Positions 44,231 to 55,797 of a stretch of 64,000 nucleotides of DNA are shown piece after piece (the first letter of the stretch is position 1; each line of letters starts with the position of its first letter). The translations under genes and the position numbers were made by a program. Source of the DNA: Isoetes taiwanensis (taxonomy: Eukaryota > Streptophyta > Lycopodiopsida > Isoetales > Isoetaceae); contig JAJEKV010000002.1 in NCBI GenBank assembly GCA_021234155.1, positions 11,460,725 through 11,524,724 on the forward strand. Reading direction: 5' to 3'. The notes beneath the pieces are model-generated. The model made no database searches. It saw only the letters and a list, made by a program, of their open reading frames with translations, and had not been told where the DNA came from.

Positions 44231-46869
44231 ACATCAGTGACTATTAAGTATTTTGCATAAAGTGAAATATGTAGCCACATACAAAAGGATTTTTGAACAA
44301 AGGGATGCTAGAAATGTAAGTGTACTATGTAATTCACCTGGAGGAGGGCCATTATGCCATGTAGGGTTTTGAGGCGGCGCAATTAGGTGAAGCAATCGAT
44401 AAATCCAAATATAAGAACAATATTAGAAGATTAAAACCATCGCTTTAAATATGATCCCATTGTGTTGTATTGTTTGTTCAAATCAAAGAGCTTTATAACT
44501 CCCAATATAATAAAAGCTAAATTGTAGACTAATCAGTTATAGGTTCACGACATTTGCAGAGTAACTAACTTTTTAGGAAGTCCTATGCATGGTTGCTATT
44601 TATTTATTTTATTTTATTCTATTTTATTGTATTTTATTTTTGCTTTCCTTTTTAATAGAGCAATGCTCTGTGTTGTTGGGCCTTAGAGAAATCTAAATAA
44701 GAAGTTATTTACCTATGATATGGAGAAGCGAGGGACGAAGACCTGTATGAAACAGAAGGCAAGTTGTCTCAGGTGAGTAAGAATTGCAAATGTTCTTTAG
44801 CACATTGCATCTTATAAGAGGCAGAGGCAAGCAACAAGATTGTGGAAAAGTTGGCATTTGAGGGGGAAAACTTAACATCAACAGTCTGTTAGTTGAAAAT
44901 TTCCAAAATGGGGTGCAACTCTGACTATACATGGCATTATTTTAACTTCTATGAACAACAGACTGTAACAGGTTGATTTTGAATTTTGTGTTTGGGCAAT
45001 TGGTGGCAGGGCATTTAACTCCCCTTGATAGGTAAATGCTTTATCTAAACCATATTTCCAAAAGCACATTGATGACCCATTCCAAGGTGGTCTTAAACTA
45101 TACGACCCTTATATCGAGGATTTTGCTTTTACATATGAAGATTGGGAATAATATGATTCTCCAAAAGAACTTCTTTGTAAGGGCGATCGGTCTTCTTGAT
45201 GGAATCACCTGCCGATAGAAGCACGATAGGGGTGTACATAAATTATACACAATGCACCTTTTCTGTACATAATAATTATTGAGTAGGCGTTATGCTAAGA
45301 ATCTTAAAATAGAAATATTTTTTATTTTGAGGTTGTTTCTTGTCGTGCTCGAGCTCGAATAGAGCATTCTTGATATGCTGCCCAATTTCTCGTCCTAGGA
45401 AATTCCCTAAACGAATTTCTCTTGCAATGTCGAAGTTGGTTGCAGCAGAAAGATAATCATCGAGGTTGTCTGCAAAAATGGGTATGTCTATTTCACCTCA
45501 GCAACCTTCTAATTTGACTTTTGATGACAAAAACAAGAGGAAGACAACAACTGAGGTCATTTCTAGTTCTAAGAGGCGCCTAGTAGCAGAATAATCTGAA
45601 CTTGTGGAGGCCCAACATGACAGAGGCAAAAATGCAGAATAGGCTTTCAAAGATTTGAAGAAATTGATGGAATTAGAATGGGGACCAAAAAACAAGTGGG
45701 GAATTAAAGAACATTTTGTGAAGCCATCTTGGAACAAGACTTTTTATAATACATGAGATGGTTTTGGGAAGAGGGAGGTCACAATTGGAATGGCCCACCT
45801 TCGGTGGGCTTTCCATGTGATTATACATGAAGAGTAGGATAGTAATATATGTGTAGGCATCGAAAAACAGGGGTTAGTCTCTTAAGTTTCCTGTCACAAT
45901 CCTTCTTTTCCAGTTTGTGTGGTTTCAGTCAAAATTCGGCAAATAATCATTAGCTTATAATTAAAATCTAGTGGAGCATAACATTTACTGGCAAATTATA
46001 TAATTAGAGCTATTGGAGATTTCAAAACCTAAAAGTTATCTGGCTAGAGCTATTGGGGATTTCGAAGCCTGATGTGTGGGGTATTAATGTGGCACATTTA
46101 TTATGACATTTTTATTTTGCAAAAGTGGCTTACGTTGGACATGTATTGGATTGTAAAGCATTTTGGTCCAACATTCTGATTTATGATGCCAAGCAAGATT
46201 ATTTGACAATGCGATAATTAAACTCAATATATATTATATTCTTCTTCTGCATTTGTAACCCTCTCTTGTCCATATCCATAAAAATAAAAAGGCCATAGAT
46301 TTTTGCCGCAGTCCATAAAATTGAAACAAAACTTGTACAACATACACCTCCTAGCAAAAGCATATCGAACACAAAACTATCAATGGTACTTCTATCCAAC
46401 TTTGTTGGATCTGTAATTCTTTTTCTCTTGAGAAGCATCCGCAATAACTTTTTAGCATATAAGAGAATATGAAAAGGTGCTCTAAAAGTAATATAAAAGA
46501 CTTCGAAGAAAATTCAAATGTTCAATATTAAATGAAAGATGTCGTGGAACTCACTAATTCTTGCCAACCTGTTTTCACAATCTCAAACCGCCAAACCCAA
46601 TCTGTTGCTCATAGGCCGAATCTAATCCAAAAAAACCATGGCATTGCTTTTTTATTTTTAAATGGTCCAAATTTGTTAGTCTGATGTTACTTCTGCAAAG
46701 ACAAAACCCTATCTCATGCACTGCTCATGAATAAAATGCCTTCATGTGGCAATATGCTTGCTCCATCTAGTCATCAAGCCTTCCAAAGGGTCACATGCAT
46801 TTTTTCTGTTTTTTCGTCCTTCTTGTTTAGATGACTGAGATTGGGTTCTTGGCATGCACCTGCAAAGCA
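44231..46869. other. AT-rich DNA with a weak coding remnant
   Basis: Mostly AT-rich with a TATTTTATTTTATT low-complexity run at 44598-44640. At 45495-45750 the plus strand reads a lysine-rich frame with two stops (FDDKNKRKTTTEVISSSKRR, LMELEWGPKNKWGIKEHFV). This looks like decayed coding DNA of unknown origin. Nothing else is supported. Confidence 0.35.
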
Positions 46870-47293
46870 GATCCATGATACCCGGATGCCCTAAAAGGCT
46901 GCCACAAATGCTCATGGATCAACAAAAGAAGGTGGGAAGAAACTCTAAGAACAAGAACAAAGCAAAGAATGAACAAAACTAAATCATATTGATGCTCCAA
47001 AAGGAGGTGTTCCAAAACGTGAGCAAAAACCTAAACAATGAGAGGAAATGCTCTCTTTAAATAGTAGAGCAAAACCCTAACCCTAACTGACATCTCACCT
47101 ACCACAGGTCTAGGCTAAATCTGGGCCATAGATTGTGGGGTCCAATATGACAAATACATGTGGCCTATGCCACCTGCCACATATGTGGGCTAAATCTGGG
47201 CCCTAGATCAAGTGGTCCAATGTGATAAATACATGTGGCCTATGCCACTCATACATATGTTTAGCCCAAAGGGATAACACTCCCCACCAAACC
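46870..47293 (-). mobile_element. Minus-strand LTR-like sequence
   Basis: Read on the minus strand, a purine tract GGTGGGGAG is followed by TGTTATCCCTTTGGG (start at 47279). There is then a TATA-like CTATTTAAAG near 47055-47065, and the sequence ends near GGGTATCATGG at about 46870. This is the order polypurine tract, U3, promoter. It contains a 75-bp tandem duplication (47112-47262) built on GGGCC(A/C)TAGAT and CATGTGGCCTATGCCAC. No pol domain is nearby, so it may be a solo or non-autonomous LTR. Confidence 0.45.
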
Positions 47294-47419
47294 AAACTAT
47301 GCGAGAACCTTTATAACATCGGGTTAAACATTTACAACATTGGCCAAAGTGAGGGAATGCTTGAGAATGTCGCGAAAAGTCTTGGCCCAAAAATGCCAAT
47401 GTCGATGAAGTACAAAAAT

Positions 47420-48150
47420 CATGAGAGGTTGAGAAGGCTGTCACCACTTCTCTTGAGCTTGCCACGAGCTCCTTTAAATCCACGTAAGTCGAATCTAATG
47501 TTGAGAAGGTTGTCACCACTTCGTGAGAGCTTGCCACTTAGCTCCGAATACATCGCCAATCAAAGTGTCTTGTAATGAGTTGAACAAAAAGGAGGAAACG
47601 AAAATTGTTGAAGGGCGGAAGGCCCCTAAGTCATCTTCACGCCATTTTTGAACTTGAAAAGTTGAAACAAGGAGTTGAACTTGAAAGAGTTGAAACATAA
47701 GTGATTGAAGGGGCGGAAGGCCCTAAGTCATCTTCACGCCATTTGTTGAACTTGAAAGAGTTTGAGCAGCTAGTTGAACTGGAAGGAGTTGAAATTGAAG
47801 GGGCGGAAGGCCCTAAGTCATCTTCACGCCATTTGTTGAACTTGAAAGAGGCTCAACCGCCATGTATTATGGACGGTCGAGATGGATTGAAAAGAGTTGT
47901 CTCTCAAACGCCCTGCATTTGGGTCGATGAGGTAAGCTTGAATGTTGAGGAAGATTGCTGAAAAAAGGCCTACACACGCCATAGGGCTGTGCGAGGTTTT
48001 TTTGGGACAAGGGTGCAAGGAAGATCTCCAAGAATACAACAAAAGTTGAGGCGTCCCCCAAAATGTGCCGAAAATATGCTCCAGATGCTGCTTGCGTGAA
48101 AAGTAGATCAAATATGCTCCAGATGCTGCTTGCGTGAAAAGTGGATCGAA
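47420..48150. repeat. Cluster of small tandem duplications
   Basis: Three neighbouring repeats. GTTGAGAAGG(C/T)TGTCACCAC is duplicated at 47424 and 47498. A 90-97-bp unit with GGCGGAAGGCCCTAAGTCA, then TCTTCACGCC, is present three times (about 47607, 47704, 47793). A 38-bp unit ATGCTCCAGATGCTGCTTGC is duplicated at 48075 and 48113. Open frames here only reflect the repeats. Confidence 0.75.
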
Positions 48151-49447
48151 AGTTGTGCTTGAAGGGGCAGTGACAGATTGTTGAACTCGTTTGAAGTCAT
48201 ACTTGCATGAATTTTACCTTCAAAGGCATAATGGTCGGGCTAGATATCTGGTATGAGGAAAAACGGCTTCAATATTAGAAGGGGTGAAAACACAAAAAAT
48301 GTGGCCCATCTTGAATGGTCGTCTAATTCTCTCTATGGAAGAGAAAAAATTATAAAAGATATCCCTTGGATGACAATGTGTTGACAAATAGAGTGTGCAG
48401 GAAAGGAACTCAAAAATTTTCACGCCGTGGGGCTGTGGATATTGAAGCATTTTTTTTTTATTTTTTATTTAGCACACCAGCCCTACCGGGCCTACAGCCT
48501 TTCCTCAAATTCTAGCCTATCCACGTGTAATTTCCATGTCATCAAAATCTGATGTGGGCTATTTTACATCGTCAGATCTCTACTCTTACAAATCTAAGGC
48601 CAGGGAAATTAGAAAATCCACCAAAAATAGGGTAAGGAAATAACTTATTCTTCCGTTATTGCATCATCGAGCTTGTGCTCTATTGATTTCGTTTCCTGCT
48701 CTCCAGAAAGGAGCATAGAGGCCGGTAAACGCCTCCTTTTTTCTTTTTTTTTTTGGCATGTGCTCGTGTTTTTTCTTTTCCTTTCTCTTTGTGGAGGTCC
48801 GGTGATAGCACTCTGCGGCCATGGTGCTTGGCCGCCCCTGACGCTGGCTATATCAAGGTTGCCTGATGTTTTGCTTGCTTTGATGTTTATTTCTTCTGTT
48901 TAACTAAATGCAGATTTGATGGCTTCAGAGTTGAATGGGATACTTGACGTTCATTGTTGCCGTAAGCATTTGAAGGCAAAGGTATAACATGGTAACAATC
49001 TGCTCTGCAATTTGACCTGATTCTTCTTCTGTCTTCTTCTACTGCGTACAATTTTAGCCTTCTTTAGGAGTATATCTAAAGTAGAATCTAAGATATCCTA
49101 AATGCATCTCTGTCACCCATTGCAGCAGTTTATCTCTAGTTGGTCCGCTTTGAGTCTGGAGCTTTGCAAATCTAGGTGAGGTATGCTCTACAACTTCTAA
49201 CTTCGTCTTTGGATTGTGCCATTTTTGGACACTGTAACAGGAATGCATAGAGGCACAACTTTGTTGGATCAAGCCCAGGTATCCCTTTAAGTTTTTCCTT
49301 AAGCTTTAGAAGTCCCAACATGCATAGATTTCCGTAAAAATGATAAATCGTGGCTGCCAATATTTTATATAGAATGGTCAATCCAGGATACGCATGAGAT
49401 GAAAGGGCTCTAAATGGAACTTGAAAACAAGAAATTTCATTTGCACT
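48151..49447. other. No supported gene
   Basis: Low-complexity T-rich runs at 48450-48470 and 48740-48755. An open frame at 48673-48903 is hydrophobic without a known domain. Confidence 0.35.
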
Positions 49448-49716
49448 TTCCTATAACAGCAGAGACTGAAAGCATGGCAGCACCTAAACTTGCAATCCGC
49501 TATGAAGCAGCAAGTTGCTGCATATCTCTACTCCATGGAACTGTGACAATAGTGATGGCAGCATATGATGTTTATTCAACAAAATGGAAGCTGGATGTCC
49601 CAAATACCAGATCTGAGAATATACTAATGGAGTACAGCATTGCATATTTCTTGGTGGATCTGGCACATATCTCTAGCAGTGATCACATAGCAACTTCAAC
49701 ATACATGGCATCATTT
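49448..49716 (+). pseudogene. TLC-domain protein fragment
   Basis: The frame reads LAIRYEAASCCISLLHGT, then AYDVYSTKWKLDVPNT and IAYFLVDLAHI, then after an apparent internal deletion SDHIATSTYMAS. This matches the first half of plant TRAM-LAG1-CLN8 (TLC) membrane proteins: an amphipathic start, the HGT helix and the YFLVDL helix. The segment where a HHLAT-type motif is expected is shortened, and the C-terminal helices are absent. It is an isolated exon or retained fragment; no neighbouring exons were recognised. Confidence 0.6.
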
Positions 49717-50813
49717 TCTTTTCTTTTTTATTCTAGCGGTGAATTAGTTTTAGGTATTCACGGATTCTGTCTCTTCCTTCAATTCTCTTGCTTTCAATCC
49801 AAGAATATGGACTTTGCTAGGCTTTTGTACTGAAAGTCTTGTCGAGTCTTGGATTTAATCCCTCGTTTCTTCCTCTTTTGCAACAAATCTCCGTTCAAAA
49901 TGTCACCTATTTGTCTTTATGGCTGCTTAAAGTAAGCCATTTATGCCGTCGTTTCTTCATTTCCAAAAATCTTTGCCATCAATGCAATACGTATTTGAAG
50001 GAGACAATTTGTATTCAATCTGTTGGTTTGTTCTAGATTTCACTTGGGACTTCAATGGCAGTTGTCGGTGATCTTTAGCAGGTTTAAATTGCAGACTTTT
50101 TTTGTGCATGATTCTTATGTTACATGATAGCAATTTTGTCTAATCTAAACATGTAGGGTCTCATTTTGAAGAGCGGTGCCTCAAAGCACTGGAACAATAA
50201 TCTTGACACCCCTTGACAGTTCCAATTGACATATCAGGATTGCCCTATCTGCAGGAGGTAAGTCTTTCCATGATTGTATTGTTGTACTCTGGACTTAATA
50301 TATATATTTTTATTCAAGTGTAGAGCTCTGGACAATTGCAAGGATTCTTTAGTTGATACATTATTAGCACTGTAAGAAGCGATCACAATATGTTACATAG
50401 TATACAGATTCCTTAGTAAGAAGCTTGAACATGCTCTTCAGATCTTGAAGCCTGCTACAGAGCTGAATACAGTCTCAACCATCATCCAATTAAATTGGGA
50501 TTATGTCAACTCCAAAATCACGCCAACCTGCTATTGTCTTCTAGGGGGTTTTTGTTTTTTTTAACCTTTTTTTTTGGACTTCAAAAATAACATAAGGTTG
50601 CGATTCACGTGTGACTTTTCATATGCGAATTGAAATATGCAGAAATGAAGAGCAAGTTGCTAACATAGATGAGACCAAAATTGCTTGCTCGATAGATGAT
50701 AATATTAGGTTTGATAACAACAGATTGCATTATTTGCGAGGCAATTTCAGACTCGAAATTATCGATACATGGCACAAATATCATACAAAAATATCATATA
50801 TTCCAATAAAACA
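49717..50813. other. No supported gene
   Basis: AT-rich DNA with low-complexity T runs. A small frame at 50611-50817 has no recognisable features. Confidence 0.4.
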
Positions 50814-51437
50814 TTAAAGAATCAATCCATGTTTTTCCACGTGTTTAACAAGGTGTGGTTCCATGTCAGCCGTTCTATCCAGTTCTGGGTACGAATCTAA
50901 CACTTCACCCACCGTCTTCCCCATAGCCAAATTATGCATAATGGACACAAACTTCACCAGAAAATCATCTGTCGCAAAGTTTTTTGGATGCGAAGATGGT
51001 GGATTAGGGGCCTGCGTTTGATTGTAGAAGCATTTGAGAGCATCATCATCCACTATGATTATATCATCCTTATTCTCGATACCAAGTTCGGTCCATCATG
51101 TTACTCAAGTGTTTGATGAAGATAGGCTTGCTGTTGGATCCTTGGGATTCTTGAACTTCACACATTTGTTACGATCCCAAAGGGTCAACCAATGTCCACG
51201 CATTTCCCCAGTGCCTCCAAAGTATCCTTGATGTTCCTTAGTTCCATGGATGACCAAATACCAACTCGAAATAACCACAATGCCTCGCCTAGCATCTCCT
51301 TCAAGTGCGCCGTGGATAGATCCACTTGGTGTTTGATTCTCTTTGGTGTCCGATGAAACCGTTCTCTAGCCACTTTATTTTTCGGAAAAGTCTTGCAAAG
51401 GACTCCGTTTAGGTCGAACACCACAACCTTCTTAGAA
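50814..51437 (-). pseudogene. FCP1/NIF-like HAD phosphatase domain
   Basis: Minus-strand frame SKKVVVFDLNGVLCKTF carries the HAD motif I in the DLNG form (nucleophile Asp kept, second Asp replaced by Asn). LFRVGIWSSMELRNIKDTLE is motif II of the FCP1 family (VWSS, arginine-asparagine). After a short broken stretch, IIIVDDDALKCFYNQ is motif III (the acidic pair). It ends with MGKTVGEVLDSYPELDRT and a stop at 50814-50816. FCP1/SCP-type enzymes remove phosphate from proteins such as the RNA polymerase II tail; the DLNG variant may be altered in activity. A frameshift and a stop lie between motifs II and III. It sits at the 3' end of the minus-strand gene relic at 51438-55797 and may be its last domain. 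Confidence 0.65.
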
Positions 51438-51504
51438 ACGCAATGGAAGCCGAAACATCAAACATGTATCCGGTCAAGAAGATACGATAACACAAATAAT
51501 ACAA

Positions 51505-51640
51505 ACGCGCCAAGCGTGATTTAAAATAGTTATAACCAAATCGGCTTCTCGGCGTGATTTAGTTTGACAACGAAAAATAATCAAAGCACGCTTGGCGCGA
51601 TTTAATTCAAAGGTAATACAAATTAAATCACGCAGTGGCG
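51505..51640. repeat. Scattered palindrome variants
   Basis: Worn copies of the same palindrome: ACGCGCCAAGCGTG, CACGCTTGGCGCG and CACGCAGTGGCGC, each followed by ATTTAA or preceded by its inverse. They lie between the phosphatase part and the upstream coding sequence. Confidence 0.7.
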
Positions 51641-53751
51641 CTATTTAAATGGGCAAGGCCATACCTATCATCTTGGTTTCCATTTGCCGTCGGGCGTCAT
51701 TCTCCTTTCGCAACCCTTAATCTTCGTCTTCTCCGATTTGTTAGAATTGTTATTTTCTATTAGTTAGTTTTCGTCCTTCACAACTGACATTATTTTACTA
51801 TTGATTTGGCAAAACAGTGGAATCACTAGAAGCCTTCGTTGCCTTCATTTTCGGTTTCCTGTCAATTACTTCATTGTTAACTGTGAATCTACTCTGTTGT
51901 TGCTTGCATCACCCCGCAATTAATGTAAAATATTCCCTAAGTTATTTGCCATCCGATTACTTTGAGCAGCCGGTTTAGCAAACTATTTGTTCATTCTTGC
52001 TTTCCTTATCGTCAAGCAGATTACTAGGTCCCTCACCAGAAGCAAGCGTCCACTTTCGAATTGGACAAGTCTACGAGACTTTTGATTCTTGATGATTTCA
52101 GTTGCCATAAGGGCCTTTAGAAGACTTGGCAAGCACATGCATGAGGAATGGTTCAAGAAAGTCTTTGGCCCTGCTCATCACTCACAAAGCGTTGACATCT
52201 TCTTGCACCCATAAGAGCCTCTCGGGCAATATAACCTCAACATGAAGCTCCAAGCAGGTTGTATCAATTGGAGCAAATGCCTCGGCGAGGTAAGGAGCCA
52301 TAGGCGGGGAAATCATTTTTTTTTATTTAAGGGGCCCTTCTCCTTAGTTTGTAGCTCGTGACTTGATTTTCCCACTTAGGAGGGGGTCCCGATCCTCATC
52401 CTCTTCGACTCATCCTGTTACGATCGATCCTGATCCGTATGAAAGAATATAGTTCTTAAGTCCGGATCATCTAGAAGAAAACATTCCCATGCAATCGCTA
52501 TTGTCACCCCTTGGCCTTAGCAATATCATATTCGGCCGTCCGATAGCATGGCTATCATAATAAAGATCACATGTGCCATCTTTCGTGCCGTTCGCGACTC
52601 ATTATCCTTAACATCATATATTAGGCATCCCTCCCTAATAACTTTGAGGCACTCCGGATCATGAGCGGCCGGATAGTGCATGCGAGATGTGACTCACCAA
52701 AGGACAAACGATGACAATAGTGAAGGACCTCTGGGTTGTCAATCCTATCTTTGGTAAAGAAGTCGTTGTAGTCCTTCTCGTTCATGCCCATATCTCCTCT
52801 CCCACCCCTTTGTCCAACACAAAGAGTGATATATTTTTAAGGCGGAAGTTGATTCCGGCAAGAGACCTTGTACCCAATGGAGACTGAATACTGGACAATG
52901 TCGTCTTCTCCAGTAATCTTCTTCACAAGGGCCACTTTTCTTCTCAACTCAGCCAGTACCTTAGGGGGTAGAGTCTCCTTATGTTTTGTATTTTTAGCCT
53001 TCCAATTCTTTAGGAAGTCCTTTGACCAGAATACAAACTTCTTGATGTCATAATTATTGACCTTGTATTTGTCCAAAGAATCCAATTTCAGATAATGCCA
53101 CATCCCCCGATAGCCTTTGTAACTCAGCTCCTACAGCTGACTTCATTGTACGTACATCCTTTACATGGCTGCAGCACTCAACGAAGGACATCCTATCCTT
53201 GGTGAAAGCACCCTTCTTGTATAAGACTTCCTTCTTTAAGCACTTTGGTCTAAAATCCAAATGGTCTCAGCGTCGTCTAGCCCCTGAGTCTTTCTCATCT
53301 CTGTCACATTCAAGTCAAATATGCTTACATCAACAGGAGGCACCCTACCCATAGTGTCTGGCAGCTTCCCTTGTGCATAAGCGTCCCAGAATTCATTCCA
53401 CTTGAGCCATACTGCCTCCTTACAAAACACAATCTTATACGAGTCTGTTGGTCGACTGGCTTTGGATGAGCTTTCGAAGGATCTGCAATGTCATCACCAC
53501 CTTTTTCTTTGATTTTCTTGCGGTCTTCTTCTTCTCAGATAATTATGCGGCGAGTCCGCTCCAGCAGCTTGAATGCCTCAAACTTTGACCCGCCCTGTCT
53601 GGTGGGCAATGGGCAGCCATATTCCACCCACTGTTGACGGGCGTGGCGCAGTTGTTCAACGTATGGACTGCAATAGTACAGACATTGAATTAGTATCATA
53701 GAATAGAAACACGTCGGGCGCGATTTGAATAGAATTGATCAAGAGAAAAAT

Positions 53752-54045
53752 CACGCCTGGCGTGAAATGAATAAAGTTACTAATGCAATCCACGCCAGGC
53801 GTGCTTTAAAATCAAACCAATTCACGCCAGGCGTGTTTTCAAATCAATCGAATTCACGCCAGGCGTGTTTTCAGATCAATTGGTTGACTTGAAAACACGC
53901 CTGGCGTGAATCGATGATTTGAAAACACGCCTGGCGTGAATTGGTTTGATTTGGCTGCGCTGGCGTGAATACAATTTATGAAACCAGGTAGATTTGAAAA
54001 CACGCCTGGCGTGAATTCGATTGATTTGAAAACACGCCTGGCGTG
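53752..54045. repeat. Inverted array of 13-bp palindromes
   Basis: CACGCC(T/A)GGCGTG occurs at 53752, 53791, 53823, 53855, 53896, 53926, 54001 and 54033, plus a worn copy near 53955. Each is embedded in a 26-30-bp unit (TTTGAAAACACGCCTGGCGT plus GAATT). The unit lies in one orientation on the left (53791-53867) and the opposite on the right (53896-54045), so the array as a whole is a nested inverted repeat centred near 53881. Spacing is mostly 30-41 bp. It lies inside an intron of the minus-strand gene relic. Confidence 0.9.
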
Positions 54046-55261
54046 AATATTAAAATGCTAACATCCTAATGCAGTTAGTTACCTTTTGTATAGAAATGTC
54101 TTCCCCATTTCATTCAAAGTTGCGCTAATCTCAGCCAAATCTGCAGGTGAAGTATTGGCATCCAAGATACGACACCTCCTATACGCATAGTGATTGTAGA
54201 ACGCGTTTTGGCCTGCTTGTTCTTTGCTCGATGAGGGCCTTATACGTGCCTCAACACGAATCTTTGCCGTCGATGGCGATTTAATTTAATATTTTCATTT
54301 AACATTAACTTCGGAAGTTCGCCCACACAAAGCAGGCTTGTTCGAGATCATATCCCAAGGTAACACATCCGCTGGCATAGGCATTTGACCTGGATTACTA
54401 ATCATGCTCTGAACAATCTCCATGGCATGTGCTGGATCATATCTTCTGCTAACATAAATGGAGCTTGGTGAACGGATGAGGGACTTCACATGGATCGCAA
54501 AAGTTTCCTTAAGACCCAATGGATAATGGTCAGAGTATTTATTCAAACTTGTTCATGGCCTCTAGCTGCGCCACGGCATCTGTTCATTCTAAAAACGAAG
54601 CCTCCATGCCTTCGACAACCGAGAGTTGAACATCCTTCCCTAGATCTAGGACCCTCTTAGAAGCTTTCAAGTCAGCTAATTCCTAGCTTGCTGCAAATAG
54701 TGACTTGGTGTCGGTTTAGTGAACATGCCTCTATGCACAGCTGTAACCCCTTGGCAAATAGATATTGGCGTAACTGCTACATTGGTTGGCCAACCATACT
54801 TAAAACATGTCTCACCGTTCACATCTGTCTTCATGAGCGTATCCTTGTATCGCAGAGCTCTCGGTGAGTAAGTCTGAGCAGATCTTTCTTCTGCTTCTGT
54901 GTAATCTCCAAGAGCAATTTGCAGTTGGTGTCATCCTCTTCCTCACAAGAGATTAGGATCCCTTGTTTGGCCATCTTGTCTGCTTCCTTTTTCCTCGAGA
55001 AGAGAGTTAAGTCGAGCTTGCCATTTGTCTTGGCAAGGTCAACGTACCACTCGGCACCCTCGTCCATTTCCTCTTCAGGGCAGGCAGGGTCAGTGGTTGC
55101 TATAAGAATCGGCCCTTCATCATCTAAGGTGAGATCATATGGCGCATCCGGGTCGCCGATGCCCTTGCTTTCTTGGCGTGATTAGAACCCGAATTATTAG
55201 GGTTTTCTTCCTCTTGAGCACCGCAAAGAAGATGAGCACTTTTAGAGTACTTTTCGTAACA

Positions 55262-55355
55262 AGAGATCACGCTTGGCGGCATTTAAACCTAAATTAGTAC
55301 AAATCACGCTTAGCGTGTTGATAGCTCCTATTATTGACCATGCTATGCGTGAATT
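55262..55355. repeat. Palindrome variants in the first intron
   Basis: CACGCTTGGCGG (about 55268), CACGCTTAGCGTG (about 55303) and ATGCTATGCGTG (about 55340), between exons 1 and 2 of the minus-strand relic. Confidence 0.7.
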
Positions 55356-55797
55356 TGAAACTAAATTATTTTGCATCCACATTTTAAGCTACATACCCTT
55401 CATGAATCCATATTTCACACTATTTAACCTCATTGAACATTGCTATCTCCAACTGTCTAACACCGCTATATTCTATATATAAAACAGAGCAAAATTATGT
55501 TCTCTGAGCGGACAATCGAGCATTGGCGATGTTAATACTTAAAATTCATGCAAAGCATAATAACTCAAACTCATGCAAAGCATATTAAGTGAAAGGAAAT
55601 ATCTCAAATTCATGCAAGCATAATACTCTCCACACGTGTGTGTATACGTGGGCAAATTAAATACCTTGAATAGGGTTACGTGTATTCTGTATTCGATCAA
55701 CGTCCTCTGAAGCTTGAGAAGTCTGGGGTTTTGGGATTCCTCTTCCACCGCTTCCTCGCCCGTCCGCCTCGACCTCGATTAAGCTTTTAGAAGACAT

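Larger units (their letters stand above)
51438..55797 (-). pseudogene. Unrecognised multi-exon gene relic with palindromic introns
   Basis: First exon 55665-55797: MSSKSLIEVEADGRGSGGRG to NPIQ, donor AAG|GTAT. Second exon from 55220, acceptor TTGCGG where TTGCAG is expected. It reads QEEENPNNSGSNHAKK, DPDAPYDLTLDDEGPILI, EWYVDLAKTNGKLDLTLFSR and YGWPTNVAVTPISI, then RGMFTKPTPSHY, DHYPLGLKETFAIHVKSL and GQMPMPADVLPWD, and ends LNEMGKTFLYKR|GTAAC at 54083. Third exon from 53667 (acceptor CAG): YVEQLRHARQQWVEYG, KWNEFWDAYAQGKLPDTMG, CLKKEVLYKKGAFTKDRMSF and WKAKNTKHKETLPPK, to about 52840. Weaker coding follows to 52000. At least four frameshifts occur. I do not recognise the family; it is a hydrophilic, probably nuclear or cytosolic protein. 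Introns carry CACGCCTGGCGTG-type palindromes. Confidence 0.5.

Noticed and set aside
47701-47961. Repeat protein read from the 90-97-bp minisatellite
   Set aside because: The frame is kept only across two units and has stops and shifts in the first; no domain or start context.
53752-54045. CRISPR-like array
   Set aside because: The repeats are palindromes with short, flipping, AT-rich flanks and no uniform spacers; this is plant nuclear DNA.
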